A stretch of DNA of 64,000 bases from Curvibacter sp. AEP1-3 (GTDB lineage: Bacteria > Pseudomonadota > Gammaproteobacteria > Burkholderiales > Burkholderiaceae_C). Under the pieces are notes generated by a model. It ran no database searches. It saw nothing but the letters and a program-made list of their open reading frames with translations, and had not been told where the DNA came from. The position numbers were made by a program, and so were the translations under genes. The stretch covers positions 2,157,001 to 2,221,000 of the forward strand of contig NZ_CP015698.1 of assembly GCF_002163715.1 (NCBI RefSeq). The letters run 5' to 3'. This document shows, one piece after another, positions 8,769 through 18,578 of the stretch; position 1 is the stretch's first letter; each line of letters begins with the position of its first letter.

Positions 8769-9410
8769 ATGACTACCGCCATCAGCAGCAGCACAGCCAC
8801 TACTGCAACGTCCAATACGGGCGCTGTCAGCGCGCAAGAGCAGACCGACCGGTTCATGAAACTTCTGGTTGCGCAGCTCAACAACCAGGATCCGATGAAC
8901 CCCATGGACAACGCCCAAATGACCAGCCAGATCGCCCAGATCAACACGGTCTCCGGCATCCAGGAGTTGAACGCAACCATGAAAAGTATGGCGGAGCAAT
9001 TCACTTCCATGCAAGTGCTGCAAGGCGCCAGCATGGTCGGTCATGGTGTTCTGGTGGAGTCGGGCACGCTGTCTATCGATGGTGGCGTCGCCAAAGGTGC
9101 CGTCAATCTCAACAGCAAAGCCGACAAGGTCACGATTGATATCAAGACCGCTGGCGGACAGTTGCTGGACACCGTCGACTTGGGCGCGCTTCCTGCCGGC
9201 CAAAGCAGCTTCAAGTGGGACGCCTCCAAATACAACGGGCTGACTAACGTCAACTTCAAAGTCACGGCAACCCAAGGGGGACAGGCGGTCAAGACTACCA
9301 GTCTGGCGCAGGACACGGTCACTGCAGTCGGTACCGACAACGGCGCTATGTCCCTCCAGCTCAAGGGCCGCAGTGCTGTGGCCTACAGCGCAGTGAAATC
9401 CATTCTCTGA
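8769..9410 (+). CDS. flgD: Flagellar hook capping/assembly protein FlgD
   Basis: FlgD caps the growing hook and guides polymerisation of FlgE. The 213-residue protein has a Thr/Ser-rich N-terminus, the conserved helix FMKLLVAQLNNQDPMNPMDN with MTSQIAQINTVSGIQELN, and the C-terminal FlgD Ig-like and tudor-like domains (e.g. GQSSFKWDA). It lies 17 bases after flgC and 27 bases before flgE. Confidence 0.95.
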   Translation: MTTAISSSTATTATSNTGAVSAQEQTDRFMKLLVAQLNNQDPMNPMDNAQMTSQIAQINTVSGIQELNATMKSMAEQFTSMQVLQGASMVGHGVLVESGTLSIDGGVAKGAVNLNSKADKVTIDIKTAGGQLLDTVDLGALPAGQSSFKWDASKYNGLTNVNFKVTATQGGQAVKTTSLAQDTVTAVGTDNGAMSLQLKGRSAVAYSAVKSIL

Positions 9411-9437
9411 TCGAACACCACTTACGAGGAAACCACC

Positions 9438-10835
9438 ATGAGCTTTCAAACAGGACTCTCTGGCCTGAACTCTTCCAGCAAAAATTTGGATGTGATCGGC
9501 AACAACATCGCCAATGCAAACACTGTCGGCATGAAGGCTTCGCGGACCGAGTTTGCTGCGCTCATCGCCACACAACTGGGGCCAGCAGGAGGAAACCTGA
9601 CACCGGGAATCGGTGTCTCGGTAGGCACCGTAGCGCAACAATTCACCCAAGGCAATATCAGCATCACAGGCAACAACCTGGACGTAGCCATTAACGGGAA
9701 TGGCTTCTTTCAGGTGACCATGCCTGATCAATCCAGGGCATACACCCGGGATGGCCAATTCAAACTAGATGACGTTGGAAATCTCATTACCAACGGTGGC
9801 GCAAATGTGATGGGATACCCCACCGACTTGCTAGGCAACCGCACCAGCATCACGCCGGAAAAGATGGTGATACCAACCAATGCCCCCATTCCGGCCGAAG
9901 CGACAACGAGCATCGCAGCGGAGTTCAACCTGGATTCACGCACCAAGCCTGCCACCCAGAGCACCCCCCCAACCCCGATTTCCACCTATGGCACGACTCT
10001 GACCGCATTTGACTCCCAAGGCAATGAAGTGCCAGTCAGCTTGTATTTCGTAAAAACAGGTCCGGACACCACAGCGAATCCTGCAATCACAGTGGATACA
10101 TGGGACGTGTTCGATTCCACCAATGTGACAGCAGGCACTACAGCGCTCAATGCCAATGCCGCCATCTATGCAACACACAAATTAAATGCTGCATGGAACA
10201 CAGCCAATCCAGGACCTGACCAGAAAGCGACTTTCGCTGCTGCAGGTACGGGTGCTTTTGCGGCAGATCCGCAGTTGGCTCTGGGAGCAACAGGCGCTCT
10301 GTTTCAGCTGAACTATGACGTCAACGGAAAGCTAACTGCGCCATTGGCAACCCAAAACCTGACTCTCACTTCTCCTAACACTGCGATCGGGACTTTCACA
10401 GCGGCTCTGGACATATCAAAAACCACTCAATACGGAACCTCATTCGCTGTGTCCAACCTGACCCAAGATGGTTACACGGCAGGCGACCTCACAGGGATCA
10501 CTATTGATGACAGTGGTGTGATCACCACCCGCTATTCAAATGGCCAGACTCAGGCCCGTGGCCAATTGCTGGTAGCTGACTTCCGCAATGTGCAAGGCCT
10601 GACCCAAATTGCCGGCGGTAACTGGATTGAGACATCTGCTTCTGGACAACCTGTACTGGGTAGTCCTGGGGAAGGAAAGTTTGGCAAAACTCGTTCAGGC
10701 GCCTTGGAAGACTCCAACGTCGACCTCACCGGCGAGTTGGTCAACATGATGACCGCCCAGCGGAACTACCAAGCCAACGCCCAGACCATCAAGACCCAAG
10801 ACCAGATCATGTCGACGTTGGTCAACCTTCGTTAA
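9438..10835 (+). CDS. flgE: Flagellar hook protein FlgE
   Basis: FlgE polymerises into the hook, the universal joint of the flagellum. The 465-residue protein starts MSFQTGLSGLNSSSKNLDVI followed by GNNIANANTVGMK, the axial-protein signature, and ends with LVNMMTAQRNYQANAQTIKT. Between them lie the variable surface domains D1-D2 (FlaE-type middle region around residues 160-330). An AGGAAA ribosome site precedes the start. Length is within the family range. Confidence 0.96.
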   Translation: MSFQTGLSGLNSSSKNLDVIGNNIANANTVGMKASRTEFAALIATQLGPAGGNLTPGIGVSVGTVAQQFTQGNISITGNNLDVAINGNGFFQVTMPDQSRAYTRDGQFKLDDVGNLITNGGANVMGYPTDLLGNRTSITPEKMVIPTNAPIPAEATTSIAAEFNLDSRTKPATQSTPPTPISTYGTTLTAFDSQGNEVPVSLYFVKTGPDTTANPAITVDTWDVFDSTNVTAGTTALNANAAIYATHKLNAAWNTANPGPDQKATFAAAGTGAFAADPQLALGATGALFQLNYDVNGKLTAPLATQNLTLTSPNTAIGTFTAALDISKTTQYGTSFAVSNLTQDGYTAGDLTGITIDDSGVITTRYSNGQTQARGQLLVADFRNVQGLTQIAGGNWIETSASGQPVLGSPGEGKFGKTRSGALEDSNVDLTGELVNMMTAQRNYQANAQTIKTQDQIMSTLVNLR

Positions 10836-10860
10836 GCCGTAACTCCGGAGCTGACCCACC

Positions 10861-11601
10861 ATGGACCGCCTGATATACACCGCGATGACCGGCGCCAACG
10901 CGGCTGCGAGCCGCCAGTCGGTCCTGGCCAACAACCTGGCCAATGTCTCGACAAACGGCTTTCGTGCCCAACTGGCCACCTATCGCGCAGTACCCCTGCG
11001 TGGCGAAGGGGCCACCACGCGAGTCTTTGCTCTCGAGGCTACCGCTGGTCACCTCAACACGCCGGGTCCCGCCATGCGCACAGACCGAAGTTTGGACGTC
11101 ATGGCCAAGGGCGATGCTTGGTTAACCGTGCAAGGGCTGGATGGCACGGAAGCCTACACCCGCAACGGCCACATTGAAGTCGCCACGGACGGAACCCTGA
11201 CCACCGGAAACGGCTTGCAAGTACTGTCCAGCGATGGATCTCCTATCACCTCGCCGGCCGGAGCCGAGCTCACTGTTCAGCCCGACGGCAACGTCAGTGC
11301 CAAGGTAGGCAACCAGCCTGCCAATGTCATCGGTAGGCTGAAGCTGGTGGTACCTACTGCAGAAGACCCGCTCAAACGTGGTGGCGATGGATTGTTCCGA
11401 ACGCTCTCCGGCGATCCACTCAATTCTGAAGACACAGCACGGGTCCAGGCCGGCATGCTCGAAGGCTCCAACGTGAACGCCATTGAGGCCATGGTCGGCA
11501 TGATCCAAACCGCAAGACAGTTTGAAGCCCAGACACGGCTGATGCAAACCGCCGAATCCAATGACCGCGCCGCCGGCCAGCTCCTCAACCTGCAAGGATA
11601 A
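10861..11601 (+). CDS. flgF: Flagellar proximal rod protein FlgF
   Basis: FlgF is a rod subunit. The 246-residue protein has the axial N-terminal motif ([20 protein letters not shown]), the central FlgF/G domain ([18 protein letters not shown]) and the C-terminal motif [20 protein letters not shown]. The next gene, flgG, begins 6 bases downstream and encodes the close paralogue of the distal rod, as is usual. Confidence 0.95.
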   Translation: MDRLIYTAMTGANAAASRQSVLANNLANVSTNGFRAQLATYRAVPLRGEGATTRVFALEATAGHLNTPGPAMRTDRSLDVMAKGDAWLTVQGLDGTEAYTRNGHIEVATDGTLTTGNGLQVLSSDGSPITSPAGAELTVQPDGNVSAKVGNQPANVIGRLKLVVPTAEDPLKRGGDGLFRTLSGDPLNSEDTARVQAGMLEGSNVNAIEAMVGMIQTARQFEAQTRLMQTAESNDRAAGQLLNLQG

Positions 11602-11606
11602 ACACC

Positions 11607-12389
11607 ATGATTAACTCGCTCTGGATCTCCAAAACGGGCATGGAAGCCCAGCAAATGCAGTTGGATGTGATCTCCAACAACCTGGCCAACGTGTCGACAA
11701 ACGGCTTCAAAAAATCGCACGCAGTGTTTGAGGATTTGATGTATCAAAACCTGCGGCAAGTCGGCTCCAACACCTCCGAGCAGTCCACATTACCTACAGG
11801 CCTCCAATTGGGCTTGGGTGTGCGCACCGTGGCTACGAGCCGGTCGTTCTCGCAGGGCAACTTGCAACAGTCCAGCAACAATCTGGATGTAGCGATTCAG
11901 GGCAATGGATTCTTCCAGGTCACCATGCCTGACGGGACCACCGGTTACACCCGGGACGGCGCCTTCCAGATCGACAACGCAGGTCGCTTGGTCACCTCCA
12001 ACGGATTGCCCATCCTGAACGGCATCAATATTCCTGCCAACGCCACCAGTGTGGCGATTGCCCAGGACGGTGCAGTCACGGCCATGGTTCCCGGCAACGT
12101 CGCGCCCCAACCTATTGGCACCATCACACTGGCCAGCTTCATCAACCCGGCTGGCTTGGAGCCCAAGGGCCAGAACATTTATGCAGAAAGCACAGCTTCC
12201 GGTCAACCCAATGCGGGTACTGCCGGTGCGAACGGCCTGGGCACCTTGGCCCAAGGCTTTGTGGAAACCTCCAACGTCAACGTGGTGCAAGAGCTGGTCA
12301 CGATGATTCAGACGCAGCGCGCCTATGAGATGAACTCCAAAGCCATTCAGACCTCGGACCAGATGCTGCAAAAGCTCGGCCAGCTGTAA
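11607..12389 (+). CDS. flgG: Flagellar distal rod protein FlgG
   Basis: FlgG builds the distal rod that crosses the periplasm. The protein has 260 residues, the standard length. It carries the axial motif [20 protein letters not shown], the FlgG-specific segment [20 protein letters not shown] that stiffens the rod relative to the hook, and the C-terminal [25 protein letters not shown] lies upstream of its ATG. Confidence 0.97.
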   Translation: MINSLWISKTGMEAQQMQLDVISNNLANVSTNGFKKSHAVFEDLMYQNLRQVGSNTSEQSTLPTGLQLGLGVRTVATSRSFSQGNLQQSSNNLDVAIQGNGFFQVTMPDGTTGYTRDGAFQIDNAGRLVTSNGLPILNGINIPANATSVAIAQDGAVTAMVPGNVAPQPIGTITLASFINPAGLEPKGQNIYAESTASGQPNAGTAGANGLGTLAQGFVETSNVNVVQELVTMIQTQRAYEMNSKAIQTSDQMLQKLGQL

Positions 12390-12398
12390 GGAGCTGCC

Positions 12399-13088
12399 AT
12401 GTCGCACCCCACCCTCACCCGCATCGCCGCCGCTGCAGCCCTCGTGCTGCTGGCAGCAGGTTGCCAGCAAATGCCGCAAAAAGTTACGGTCGACTTTGTC
12501 GAGCCTCGTGTACCTGCAGCGCCCATCGCATCGGTGGTGTCCAAACCCGCCAACGGCAGCATCTACCAGACAGCGGCATTCCGGCCAGCGTTTGAAGACC
12601 GTCGCGCCCGCCTGGTGGGTGATGCGGTGACCATCCAGATTGTGGAAAACGTCACTGCCAGCCAGAAGTCCACGTCCACCGTCAACCGGAACACGTCCAT
12701 CGACTCTGCCATCACCGCCCTGCCCGATCAGACTCTGGCGGGTCTGGGCAAACTCAATATCGGTGCAGCCACCAACAACAACTTCTCGGGCAAAGGCGGC
12801 ACCGAGAGCGCCAACACCTTCTCGGGCTCCATTACCGCCACCGTCATGGAAACCCTGCCCAACGGCCACCTGGTGGTCGCCGGGGAAAAACAGATCGGTG
12901 TGAACCAGAACGTGGATGTGCTGCGCTTCTCAGGCACCATTGACCCGCGCATGCTGCAGCCCGGCAGCATCATCAGTTCCACGCAGGTGGCCAATGTTCG
13001 CGTCGAGTCACGAGGACGTGGCGCCCAGGGCGAAGCCCAAACAGTTGGCTGGTTATCACGGTTCTTTTTGAGTTTTCAGCCCTTCTAA
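12399..13088 (+). CDS. flgH: Flagellar L-ring lipoprotein FlgH
   Basis: FlgH forms the outer-membrane L ring around the rod. The 229-residue precursor has a lipoprotein signal peptide with lipobox LAAGC, making Cys22 the lipidated residue. The conserved FlgH region follows (IYQTAAFRPAFEDRRARLVG, DAVTIQIVENVTASQKS, and the C-terminal QPGSIISSTQVANVRVESRG). It begins 9 bases after flgG with GGAG upstream. Confidence 0.96.
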   Translation: MSHPTLTRIAAAAALVLLAAGCQQMPQKVTVDFVEPRVPAAPIASVVSKPANGSIYQTAAFRPAFEDRRARLVGDAVTIQIVENVTASQKSTSTVNRNTSIDSAITALPDQTLAGLGKLNIGAATNNNFSGKGGTESANTFSGSITATVMETLPNGHLVVAGEKQIGVNQNVDVLRFSGTIDPRMLQPGSIISSTQVANVRVESRGRGAQGEAQTVGWLSRFFLSFQPF

Positions 13089-13102
13089 AGAAATCCAGAA
13101 TA

Positions 13103-13154
13103 GTGCCGAGGGGTAACAGATCCAGTCGGATCGCCCCTTTAACCGACTCGGCAC
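13103..13154 (+). promoter_or_regulatory. Nested stem structure immediately before the flgI start
   Basis: The 66-base flgH-flgI gap contains GTGCCGAG (13103-13110) complementary to CTCGGCAC (13147-13154), which abuts the flgI ATG. Inside it lie GGG (13111-13113) opposite CCC (13134-13136) and an inner GATCC-AGTC-GGATC hairpin (13119-13132). No Shine-Dalgarno sequence precedes flgI. The structure could control flgI translation or be a processing site in the long operon mRNA; its function is unknown. Confidence 0.55.
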
Positions 13155-14300
13155 ATGACACACTGGAAACTGCTTACAAACACCCTCCGCCTGCAGCGTT
13201 GGGGCAGCTTGTGCGTGGCGCTCAGCATGGCCTTTGCGCCAGTAGCCCACAGCGCAACCCGCATCAAAGAAGTGGCTGCCATTGAAGGCGTTCGCAGCAA
13301 CCAACTGACAGGCTTTGGTCTGGTGATCGGGCTGGACGGCACAGGCGACCAGACCACCCAGATGCCCTACACCACCCAGGGCCTCAAAAACTATATGGAG
13401 CAGCTGGGCCTCACGCTCACCCCCGCTTCCTTGACGCAGCTGCAGATGAAAAACGTGGCAGCGGTTCTGGTGACGGCGCAGCTCCCCGCATTTGCACGGC
13501 CCGGCCAAATGCTGGACATCAACGTATCGTCACTCGGCAATGCCAAGTCCCTCAAGGGCGGAACCCTGATTGCCACGCCCCTCAAGGGCGCGGATGGCGA
13601 GGTCTACGCCATGGCCCAAGGTAACTTGATCGTGGCGGGCGCTGGAGCCTCCGCCGGCGGCAGCAAAGTGCAAGTGAATCACCTGAGTGCCGGGCGCATC
13701 CCCGACGGTGCCCAAGTAGAACGATCCGTCCCCACCAGCCTGCAGGATGGCCCCACCATCAACCTGAGCCTGAACGCCTCGGACTTTCAAACCGCGCGCA
13801 AAGTTGCCCAAGCCGTGAACAACCGCTTCGGCTCAGGTGTTGCCCAGGCGTTGGATGGCCGCACCGTCCAGGTCAAAGCCCCCACCAACCCGAATGAACG
13901 TGTGAGCTTCATTGCCGACATGGAAGAGCTGCCAGTCGACAGCTCTGTTGCAGCCGCCAAAATCATCATCAACTCACGCACCGGCTCCATTGTGATGAAC
14001 CAGGCCGTGACTCTCGGTGCTTGCGCCATTGCGCACGGCAATTTGTCGGTCAGCGTGTCCTCCAGCCCCGTCATCAGCCAACCTAACCCTCTCTCGGGCG
14101 GTCAGACGGTTGTGGGCGAAAAAGCCAACATCGAAATCAAACAGGAAGCTGGCAAGCTCATCCAGCTTCCCCAGGCGGCACAACTTACCGATGTAGTGAG
14201 GGCACTGAACTCTCTCGGTGCCACGCCTCAGGACTTGTTGGCGATCTTGCAAGCCATCAAATCTGCAGGCGCACTGAATGCGGAGTTGGAGGTGATCTGA
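13155..14300 (+). CDS. flgI: Flagellar P-ring protein FlgI
   Basis: FlgI forms the periplasmic P ring in the peptidoglycan layer, with FlgA as chaperone. The 381-residue precursor has a Sec signal peptide cleaved near AHSA-TRIKE (residue 34) followed by the highly conserved GVRSNQLTGFGLVIGLDGTG. The body matches the family to the C-terminal LQAIKSAGALNAELEVI. The ATG used has no recognisable ribosome site, but the signal peptide requires a start near here. Confidence 0.96.
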   Translation: MTHWKLLTNTLRLQRWGSLCVALSMAFAPVAHSATRIKEVAAIEGVRSNQLTGFGLVIGLDGTGDQTTQMPYTTQGLKNYMEQLGLTLTPASLTQLQMKNVAAVLVTAQLPAFARPGQMLDINVSSLGNAKSLKGGTLIATPLKGADGEVYAMAQGNLIVAGAGASAGGSKVQVNHLSAGRIPDGAQVERSVPTSLQDGPTINLSLNASDFQTARKVAQAVNNRFGSGVAQALDGRTVQVKAPTNPNERVSFIADMEELPVDSSVAAAKIIINSRTGSIVMNQAVTLGACAIAHGNLSVSVSSSPVISQPNPLSGGQTVVGEKANIEIKQEAGKLIQLPQAAQLTDVVRALNSLGATPQDLLAILQAIKSAGALNAELEVI

Positions 14301-14301
14301 C

Positions 14302-15255
14302 ATGGGCTACGGTTCACTCAACGGCGTCTCGATGGCGCCCAGCATGCAAGACTTGGCCGCAGATGCTCGCTCCCTGGGCGCGCTGAAAGCGGGAGCGGAC
14401 AAGGCGACGCCGGAAACCATCCGCGAAACAGCCAAGCAATTTGAATCATTGTTCATGCGCGAACTCATCAAGAGCATGCGCGAAGCCACCATGAAATCCG
14501 GCATGCTGGACAACCCCGGCAGCGACCTGGGGACCGACTTGTTGGATCAACAGTTTTCCGTCGCCATGTCGGGCCAGCCCGGCGGCCTCTCTGACCTGAT
14601 TTCCCAGCAACTGGCGCGCCAGATGGGTGTGGAAATGCCTGGCAACGGCGCCAATAGCGACAATACCTCAGTAGCCGTCAAAGCGCCGGACAGTCTGACC
14701 AGCAAGACCGGCGCAGACAAGCTGACCGCCTCGGATGCAGCACTCACGCCCGTCAAAACCAAGAAAGCTCCGACTGCTACTCAGGCGGAGTTCGTGGCCA
14801 AACATTCCGAGACTGCCAACAAGATTGAAAAGGCCACCGGCATTCCTGCCAGTTTCATGCTGGGCCAGGCCGGGCATGAAACCGGTTGGGGACGACACCA
14901 GATCAGGAACAAAGACGGCAGCAACTCGTTCAACTTGTTCGGTATCAAAGCTGGCGCCAGCTGGACCGGCAAAGTCGCCGAGATCACCACCACCGAATAC
15001 GTGAACGGTGTGGCGCAAAAGAAAGTCGCCAAGTTCCGTGCCTACGCCTCCTTCGAAGATTCCTTCAAGGATTACGCACGCCTGATCTCTGACAGCCCGC
15101 GCTACTCCAAGGCCAAAGAGCAAACCAAGTCCGTCACCGCATATGCCAGCGGCCTCCAAAAAGCCGGCTATGCCACCGACCCAGAGTACGCAGCCAAGCT
15201 GAGCCGCGCCATCAACACCACCTTGCAGCTGCGCCGTGCGCAGGTGCAGGTGTAA
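14302..15255 (+). CDS. flgJ: Flagellar rod-cap protein/peptidoglycan hydrolase FlgJ
   Basis: FlgJ caps the growing rod and opens the peptidoglycan. The 317-residue protein is the bifunctional type. The N-terminal rod-binding domain contains AKQFESLFMRELIKSMREAT and FSVAMSGQPGGLSDLISQQL. A Ser/Thr/Ala-rich linker (about 115-160) leads to a glucosaminidase-type domain with QAGHETGWG, where Glu193 is the likely catalytic acid, and NLFGIKAG. It starts one base after the flgI stop. Confidence 0.95.
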   Translation: MGYGSLNGVSMAPSMQDLAADARSLGALKAGADKATPETIRETAKQFESLFMRELIKSMREATMKSGMLDNPGSDLGTDLLDQQFSVAMSGQPGGLSDLISQQLARQMGVEMPGNGANSDNTSVAVKAPDSLTSKTGADKLTASDAALTPVKTKKAPTATQAEFVAKHSETANKIEKATGIPASFMLGQAGHETGWGRHQIRNKDGSNSFNLFGIKAGASWTGKVAEITTTEYVNGVAQKKVAKFRAYASFEDSFKDYARLISDSPRYSKAKEQTKSVTAYASGLQKAGYATDPEYAAKLSRAINTTLQLRRAQVQV

Positions 15256-15273
15256 CTACAGAAGCGACGGACC

Positions 15274-17244
15274 ATGAGCATTCTCAACATCGGCACCCGC
15301 GCCCTGCAGGCCAACCAGATTGCCCTGCAAACCGCAGGCAACAACATTGCCAACGTCAATACACCCGGCTACTCCCGCCAGAACGTCGTCCTCAAGGCGG
15401 TGGAAGGCCAGTTTTCCGGTGGTGGTTATGTCGGCAAAGGCGTCGAGGTCCAGACAATTCAACGCAGCTTTAGCGCATTTTTGACACGCCAAGCCACGCT
15501 GGCCAGTTCCACGCAAAGCGCAGATGTGGTGCGCTCCAACAACCTGAAGCAACTGCAGGATATTTTTTCCGGCGGCAGCGACGGCTTGGGCGCATCCATC
15601 AGTGACATGATGAATGCATTCTCCGATGTGGCGAGCTCTCCCTCCGACCTGACTGCCCGTACCGTGGCGCTCACCCGCGTCGATGAAACAGCGGGGCGCT
15701 TCCGTGCTGCGGCTCAAGCCTTGGACGACCTCCGCCCCAGCGTGACGCAAGAGCTCAACCAGATCGCAGACAAGATCAACAATCTTGCCACCGGCATTGC
15801 CAGCGTTAACGACTCCATCGCCAAGGCACGAGGCAATGGCCAGCCACCCAACGATATGTTGGATCGGCGAGACCAGCTGATTCGCGAGCTGAACCAGTAT
15901 GTGCAGACGACCTCCATTCCCGCTACAGACGGCACTGTCGGCATATTCATCGCCGGAAGCCAACCACTGGTTCTGGGAACCAATGTGTCTCCGGTATCCA
16001 TCATCAATGATGACTTTGGCGACCCCCAGTTGAGCAAGTTGGCCATCGAGCGTGATGGCAAACTGGTGCCCTTGGATGACCAGGCGCTGGGAGGTGGTGA
16101 GGTGGCAGGGTTGATCCGCTTTCAGAACAGTGATCTGGTCGAAGGGCGCAACCTGTTAGGACGCCTCACATTGGCGATCACCACAGCCATGAACGAGCAA
16201 CATGCCCTGGGGCTGGACTTGGATGGCAACCCCGGCAGCAATTTGTTCTCGCAAATCGACATCAACACCACTGCGAACATACGGGTCCCGCAGGCTCCTG
16301 CCATTGTGAATACAGGAACCGCATCGCTGTCCCTGGGCATTTCCGATGTCACCAAGTTTGCTGCTTCCGATTACGAATTGACGTACACCTCCAGCACCTC
16401 CGGCACGATTGTCCGCAAGTCTGATGGCCAGGTCACCAGCTTTCCCCAGTCCCCCGCTCCGGCAGCCCCCGCACTCGCCGTCGTCGACGGTCTGGTGTTT
16501 AACCAAAATGCAGGCACCGCAAACCTGGGCGACCGCTACCTTTTCAAGCCCTACGCCACGTCAGTCAGCAACATCTCCCGTGTATTTTCAACACCGCGCC
16601 AACTGGCAGTGGCCAGTCCGGTCGCGGGAGCGATGGGAACTACCAACAAGGGCAGCTTGCAACAGGTATCCCTGACCGCGTTGAGCAATAACCAATCTGC
16701 CACGCCCCATGCAGCGGTCAAACTCACATTCACCAGTGCGACCACCTATACCCGCAGTGATGAGTTGCCTACAGCAAACACCACCACCTATACGTTTGAC
16801 CCCAATACGCCGATCACCGCAGTGGACCCGTTGGCTGACTGGAGTCTCAAGCTGACCGGCACTCCACAGGCCGGCGACACGTTCACAGTTGTCGATGTCA
16901 AAGATCCGGCGTACAAACTGGACATCAAGCTCAACAGCGGAAACGCGACGGCCCTCATGAAGTTGCGCGACAAACCCATGTTCGACGGCGCAGTGCTGAC
17001 CGATGGCTATGCCAGCGCCATCTCTCAAATCGGCATACGCACCCAAAGTGCGGGTTATGCCGCTGAGGTATCCAGCTCCATTGCTGCCAACCTTGAAAAA
17101 GATCGCACTGCGGTTTCGGGGGTCAACCTAGATGAGGAAGCCGCCAAACTGATTCAGTTTCAGCAGGCCTACCAAGCTTCTGCCAAGATGATCCAGATTG
17201 CGCAAAACATCTTCGACACCCTGATTCAGGGTCTGGGCCGCTAA
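15274..17244 (+). CDS. flgK: Flagellar hook-filament junction protein FlgK
   Basis: FlgK (HAP1) is the first junction protein between hook and filament and a client of FlgN. The protein has 656 residues. It begins with the axial motif (LQTAGNNIANVNTPGYSRQN) and ends with NLDEEAAKLIQFQQAYQASA, the conserved FlgK C-terminus. The long variable middle (about 330-560) would form surface domains. It follows flgJ by 18 bases. Confidence 0.96.
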   Translation: MSILNIGTRALQANQIALQTAGNNIANVNTPGYSRQNVVLKAVEGQFSGGGYVGKGVEVQTIQRSFSAFLTRQATLASSTQSADVVRSNNLKQLQDIFSGGSDGLGASISDMMNAFSDVASSPSDLTARTVALTRVDETAGRFRAAAQALDDLRPSVTQELNQIADKINNLATGIASVNDSIAKARGNGQPPNDMLDRRDQLIRELNQYVQTTSIPATDGTVGIFIAGSQPLVLGTNVSPVSIINDDFGDPQLSKLAIERDGKLVPLDDQALGGGEVAGLIRFQNSDLVEGRNLLGRLTLAITTAMNEQHALGLDLDGNPGSNLFSQIDINTTANIRVPQAPAIVNTGTASLSLGISDVTKFAASDYELTYTSSTSGTIVRKSDGQVTSFPQSPAPAAPALAVVDGLVFNQNAGTANLGDRYLFKPYATSVSNISRVFSTPRQLAVASPVAGAMGTTNKGSLQQVSLTALSNNQSATPHAAVKLTFTSATTYTRSDELPTANTTTYTFDPNTPITAVDPLADWSLKLTGTPQAGDTFTVVDVKDPAYKLDIKLNSGNATALMKLRDKPMFDGAVLTDGYASAISQIGIRTQSAGYAAEVSSSIAANLEKDRTAVSGVNLDEEAAKLIQFQQAYQASAKMIQIAQNIFDTLIQGLGR

Positions 17245-17263
17245 GGCCTGAAGGAGTTATTCC

Positions 17264-18574
17264 ATGCCCGTCAACTTATCCCGTCTCGCCTCCGCCAACG
17301 CTTACGACAATGCCTTGAGCAACTTGTCGAAGCGGCAAACTGCACTGTCAAACCTGCAGGAAAACCTGACCTCCGGCAAGCGCGTCGTCCGCCCCAGCGA
17401 TGACCCAACCGCCGCAGCCCAGGCCGAGCGCTCTCTCATGCGGCTCTCTCGCATTGCGACCGATCAACGGGCACTCGAGGTGCAACGCAACACCATGGCC
17501 AATGCAGAAAGCACTCTGGGCGACGTCGTCGACGCCCTGCAGCAGTTCCGCGAACTGGTGGTGAGTGCGGGCAATGGAAGCCATACCGCTGCAGAGCGCC
17601 AAACCATTGCGAACCAGTTGCAAGGTTTGCGTGAGCAGATACTCGGCTACGCCAACCGCACCGACACCAACGGCCAACCGCTGTTCGGAGCGCTGGCAAG
17701 TGCCTCAGTACCGTTCACCGGGCCCACCGCTACGGCGCCCGACTACACCTACAACGGCCTTCCCGGACAGACTGCCACCAGCGAAACCGCTATTGCGAGC
17801 AGCCTGGATGGTGAAAGTGCTTTCATGCACCAGCCTGCCCGCGACGGTGTGTACAACGTCAGCATGACGACCATCCCTGCCGGGCGCTCCCTCAGCACCG
17901 GCAACGTGTCGGTGACGGACTCCAGCCTGGTCACCCGCGCCACCTACAAAATCACGTTCGGGCCGGTGGTCGCGGGCGCCACTGCAGGCACTAGCTCGAC
18001 CAGTTACATCATTGAAGAAATCCCTGCAACTGGTGACCTGCCGACCTTCCCCGGCCCGCCCTACCAGGTCGGTCCGTTCACCGTGCCGGACTACCCCTCC
18101 GCCAAGCCCGTATCGGTACTGATTGCAGACCAGGTCGGCCCACCCGCCATCACCGGCATGCCCGGTCTCTCTCTCACCATCACGGGAACACCTGCGGCCG
18201 GTGATGTCATCACCGTAGACCCCAACCCCAGCATCTTCAGCGTGATGGACGATGCCATCCGGGATATTGGCGGTGCCGTCAACGCCAGCGCGGCGAGTCA
18301 AGCCGTGGGGCAAGCCATCTATAACCTCGATATCGGCATGAACCGGGTCTCGGCCATCCGGGGGCAGGCCGGCGACTTGCTGAACCGTGCAGACCGCATT
18401 ACCTCCAACCAGGAAAGCCGCAGCATCCAGCTGGAGGCAGACCGTTCGCGCGCAGAAGACCTGGACATGATCAAGGGTGTGGCGGACTTCCAGAACCAGC
18501 AGACCGGCTACCAGGCCGCCCTGCAGTCCTACGCGCAAGTGCAGAAGTTGTCGCTGTTCAATTACATCAGTTGA
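17264..18574 (+). CDS. flgL: Flagellar hook-filament junction protein FlgL
   Basis: FlgL (HAP3) is the second junction protein, resembling flagellin at both ends. The 436-residue product has a flagellin-type N-terminal helix (LSNLQENLTSGKRVVRPSDD, PTAAAQAERSLMRLSRIA) and C-terminal helix (DLDMIKGVADFQNQQTGYQA). GGAG lies upstream of the ATG. It is the last structural flagellar gene of the operon. Confidence 0.95.
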   Translation: MPVNLSRLASANAYDNALSNLSKRQTALSNLQENLTSGKRVVRPSDDPTAAAQAERSLMRLSRIATDQRALEVQRNTMANAESTLGDVVDALQQFRELVVSAGNGSHTAAERQTIANQLQGLREQILGYANRTDTNGQPLFGALASASVPFTGPTATAPDYTYNGLPGQTATSETAIASSLDGESAFMHQPARDGVYNVSMTTIPAGRSLSTGNVSVTDSSLVTRATYKITFGPVVAGATAGTSSTSYIIEEIPATGDLPTFPGPPYQVGPFTVPDYPSAKPVSVLIADQVGPPAITGMPGLSLTITGTPAAGDVITVDPNPSIFSVMDDAIRDIGGAVNASAASQAVGQAIYNLDIGMNRVSAIRGQAGDLLNRADRITSNQESRSIQLEADRSRAEDLDMIKGVADFQNQQTGYQAALQSYAQVQKLSLFNYIS

Positions 18575-18578
18575 TGCC

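Noticed and set aside
8745..12869. Long open frames on the minus strand opposite flgD-flgE (about 337 codons) and flgG-flgH (about 359 codons)
   Set aside because: They lie fully antisense to well-identified flagellar genes, have biased shadow-type composition (rich in His, Gly, Val, Gln), no ribosome sites and no recognisable domains. Such frames are usual in high-GC DNA.
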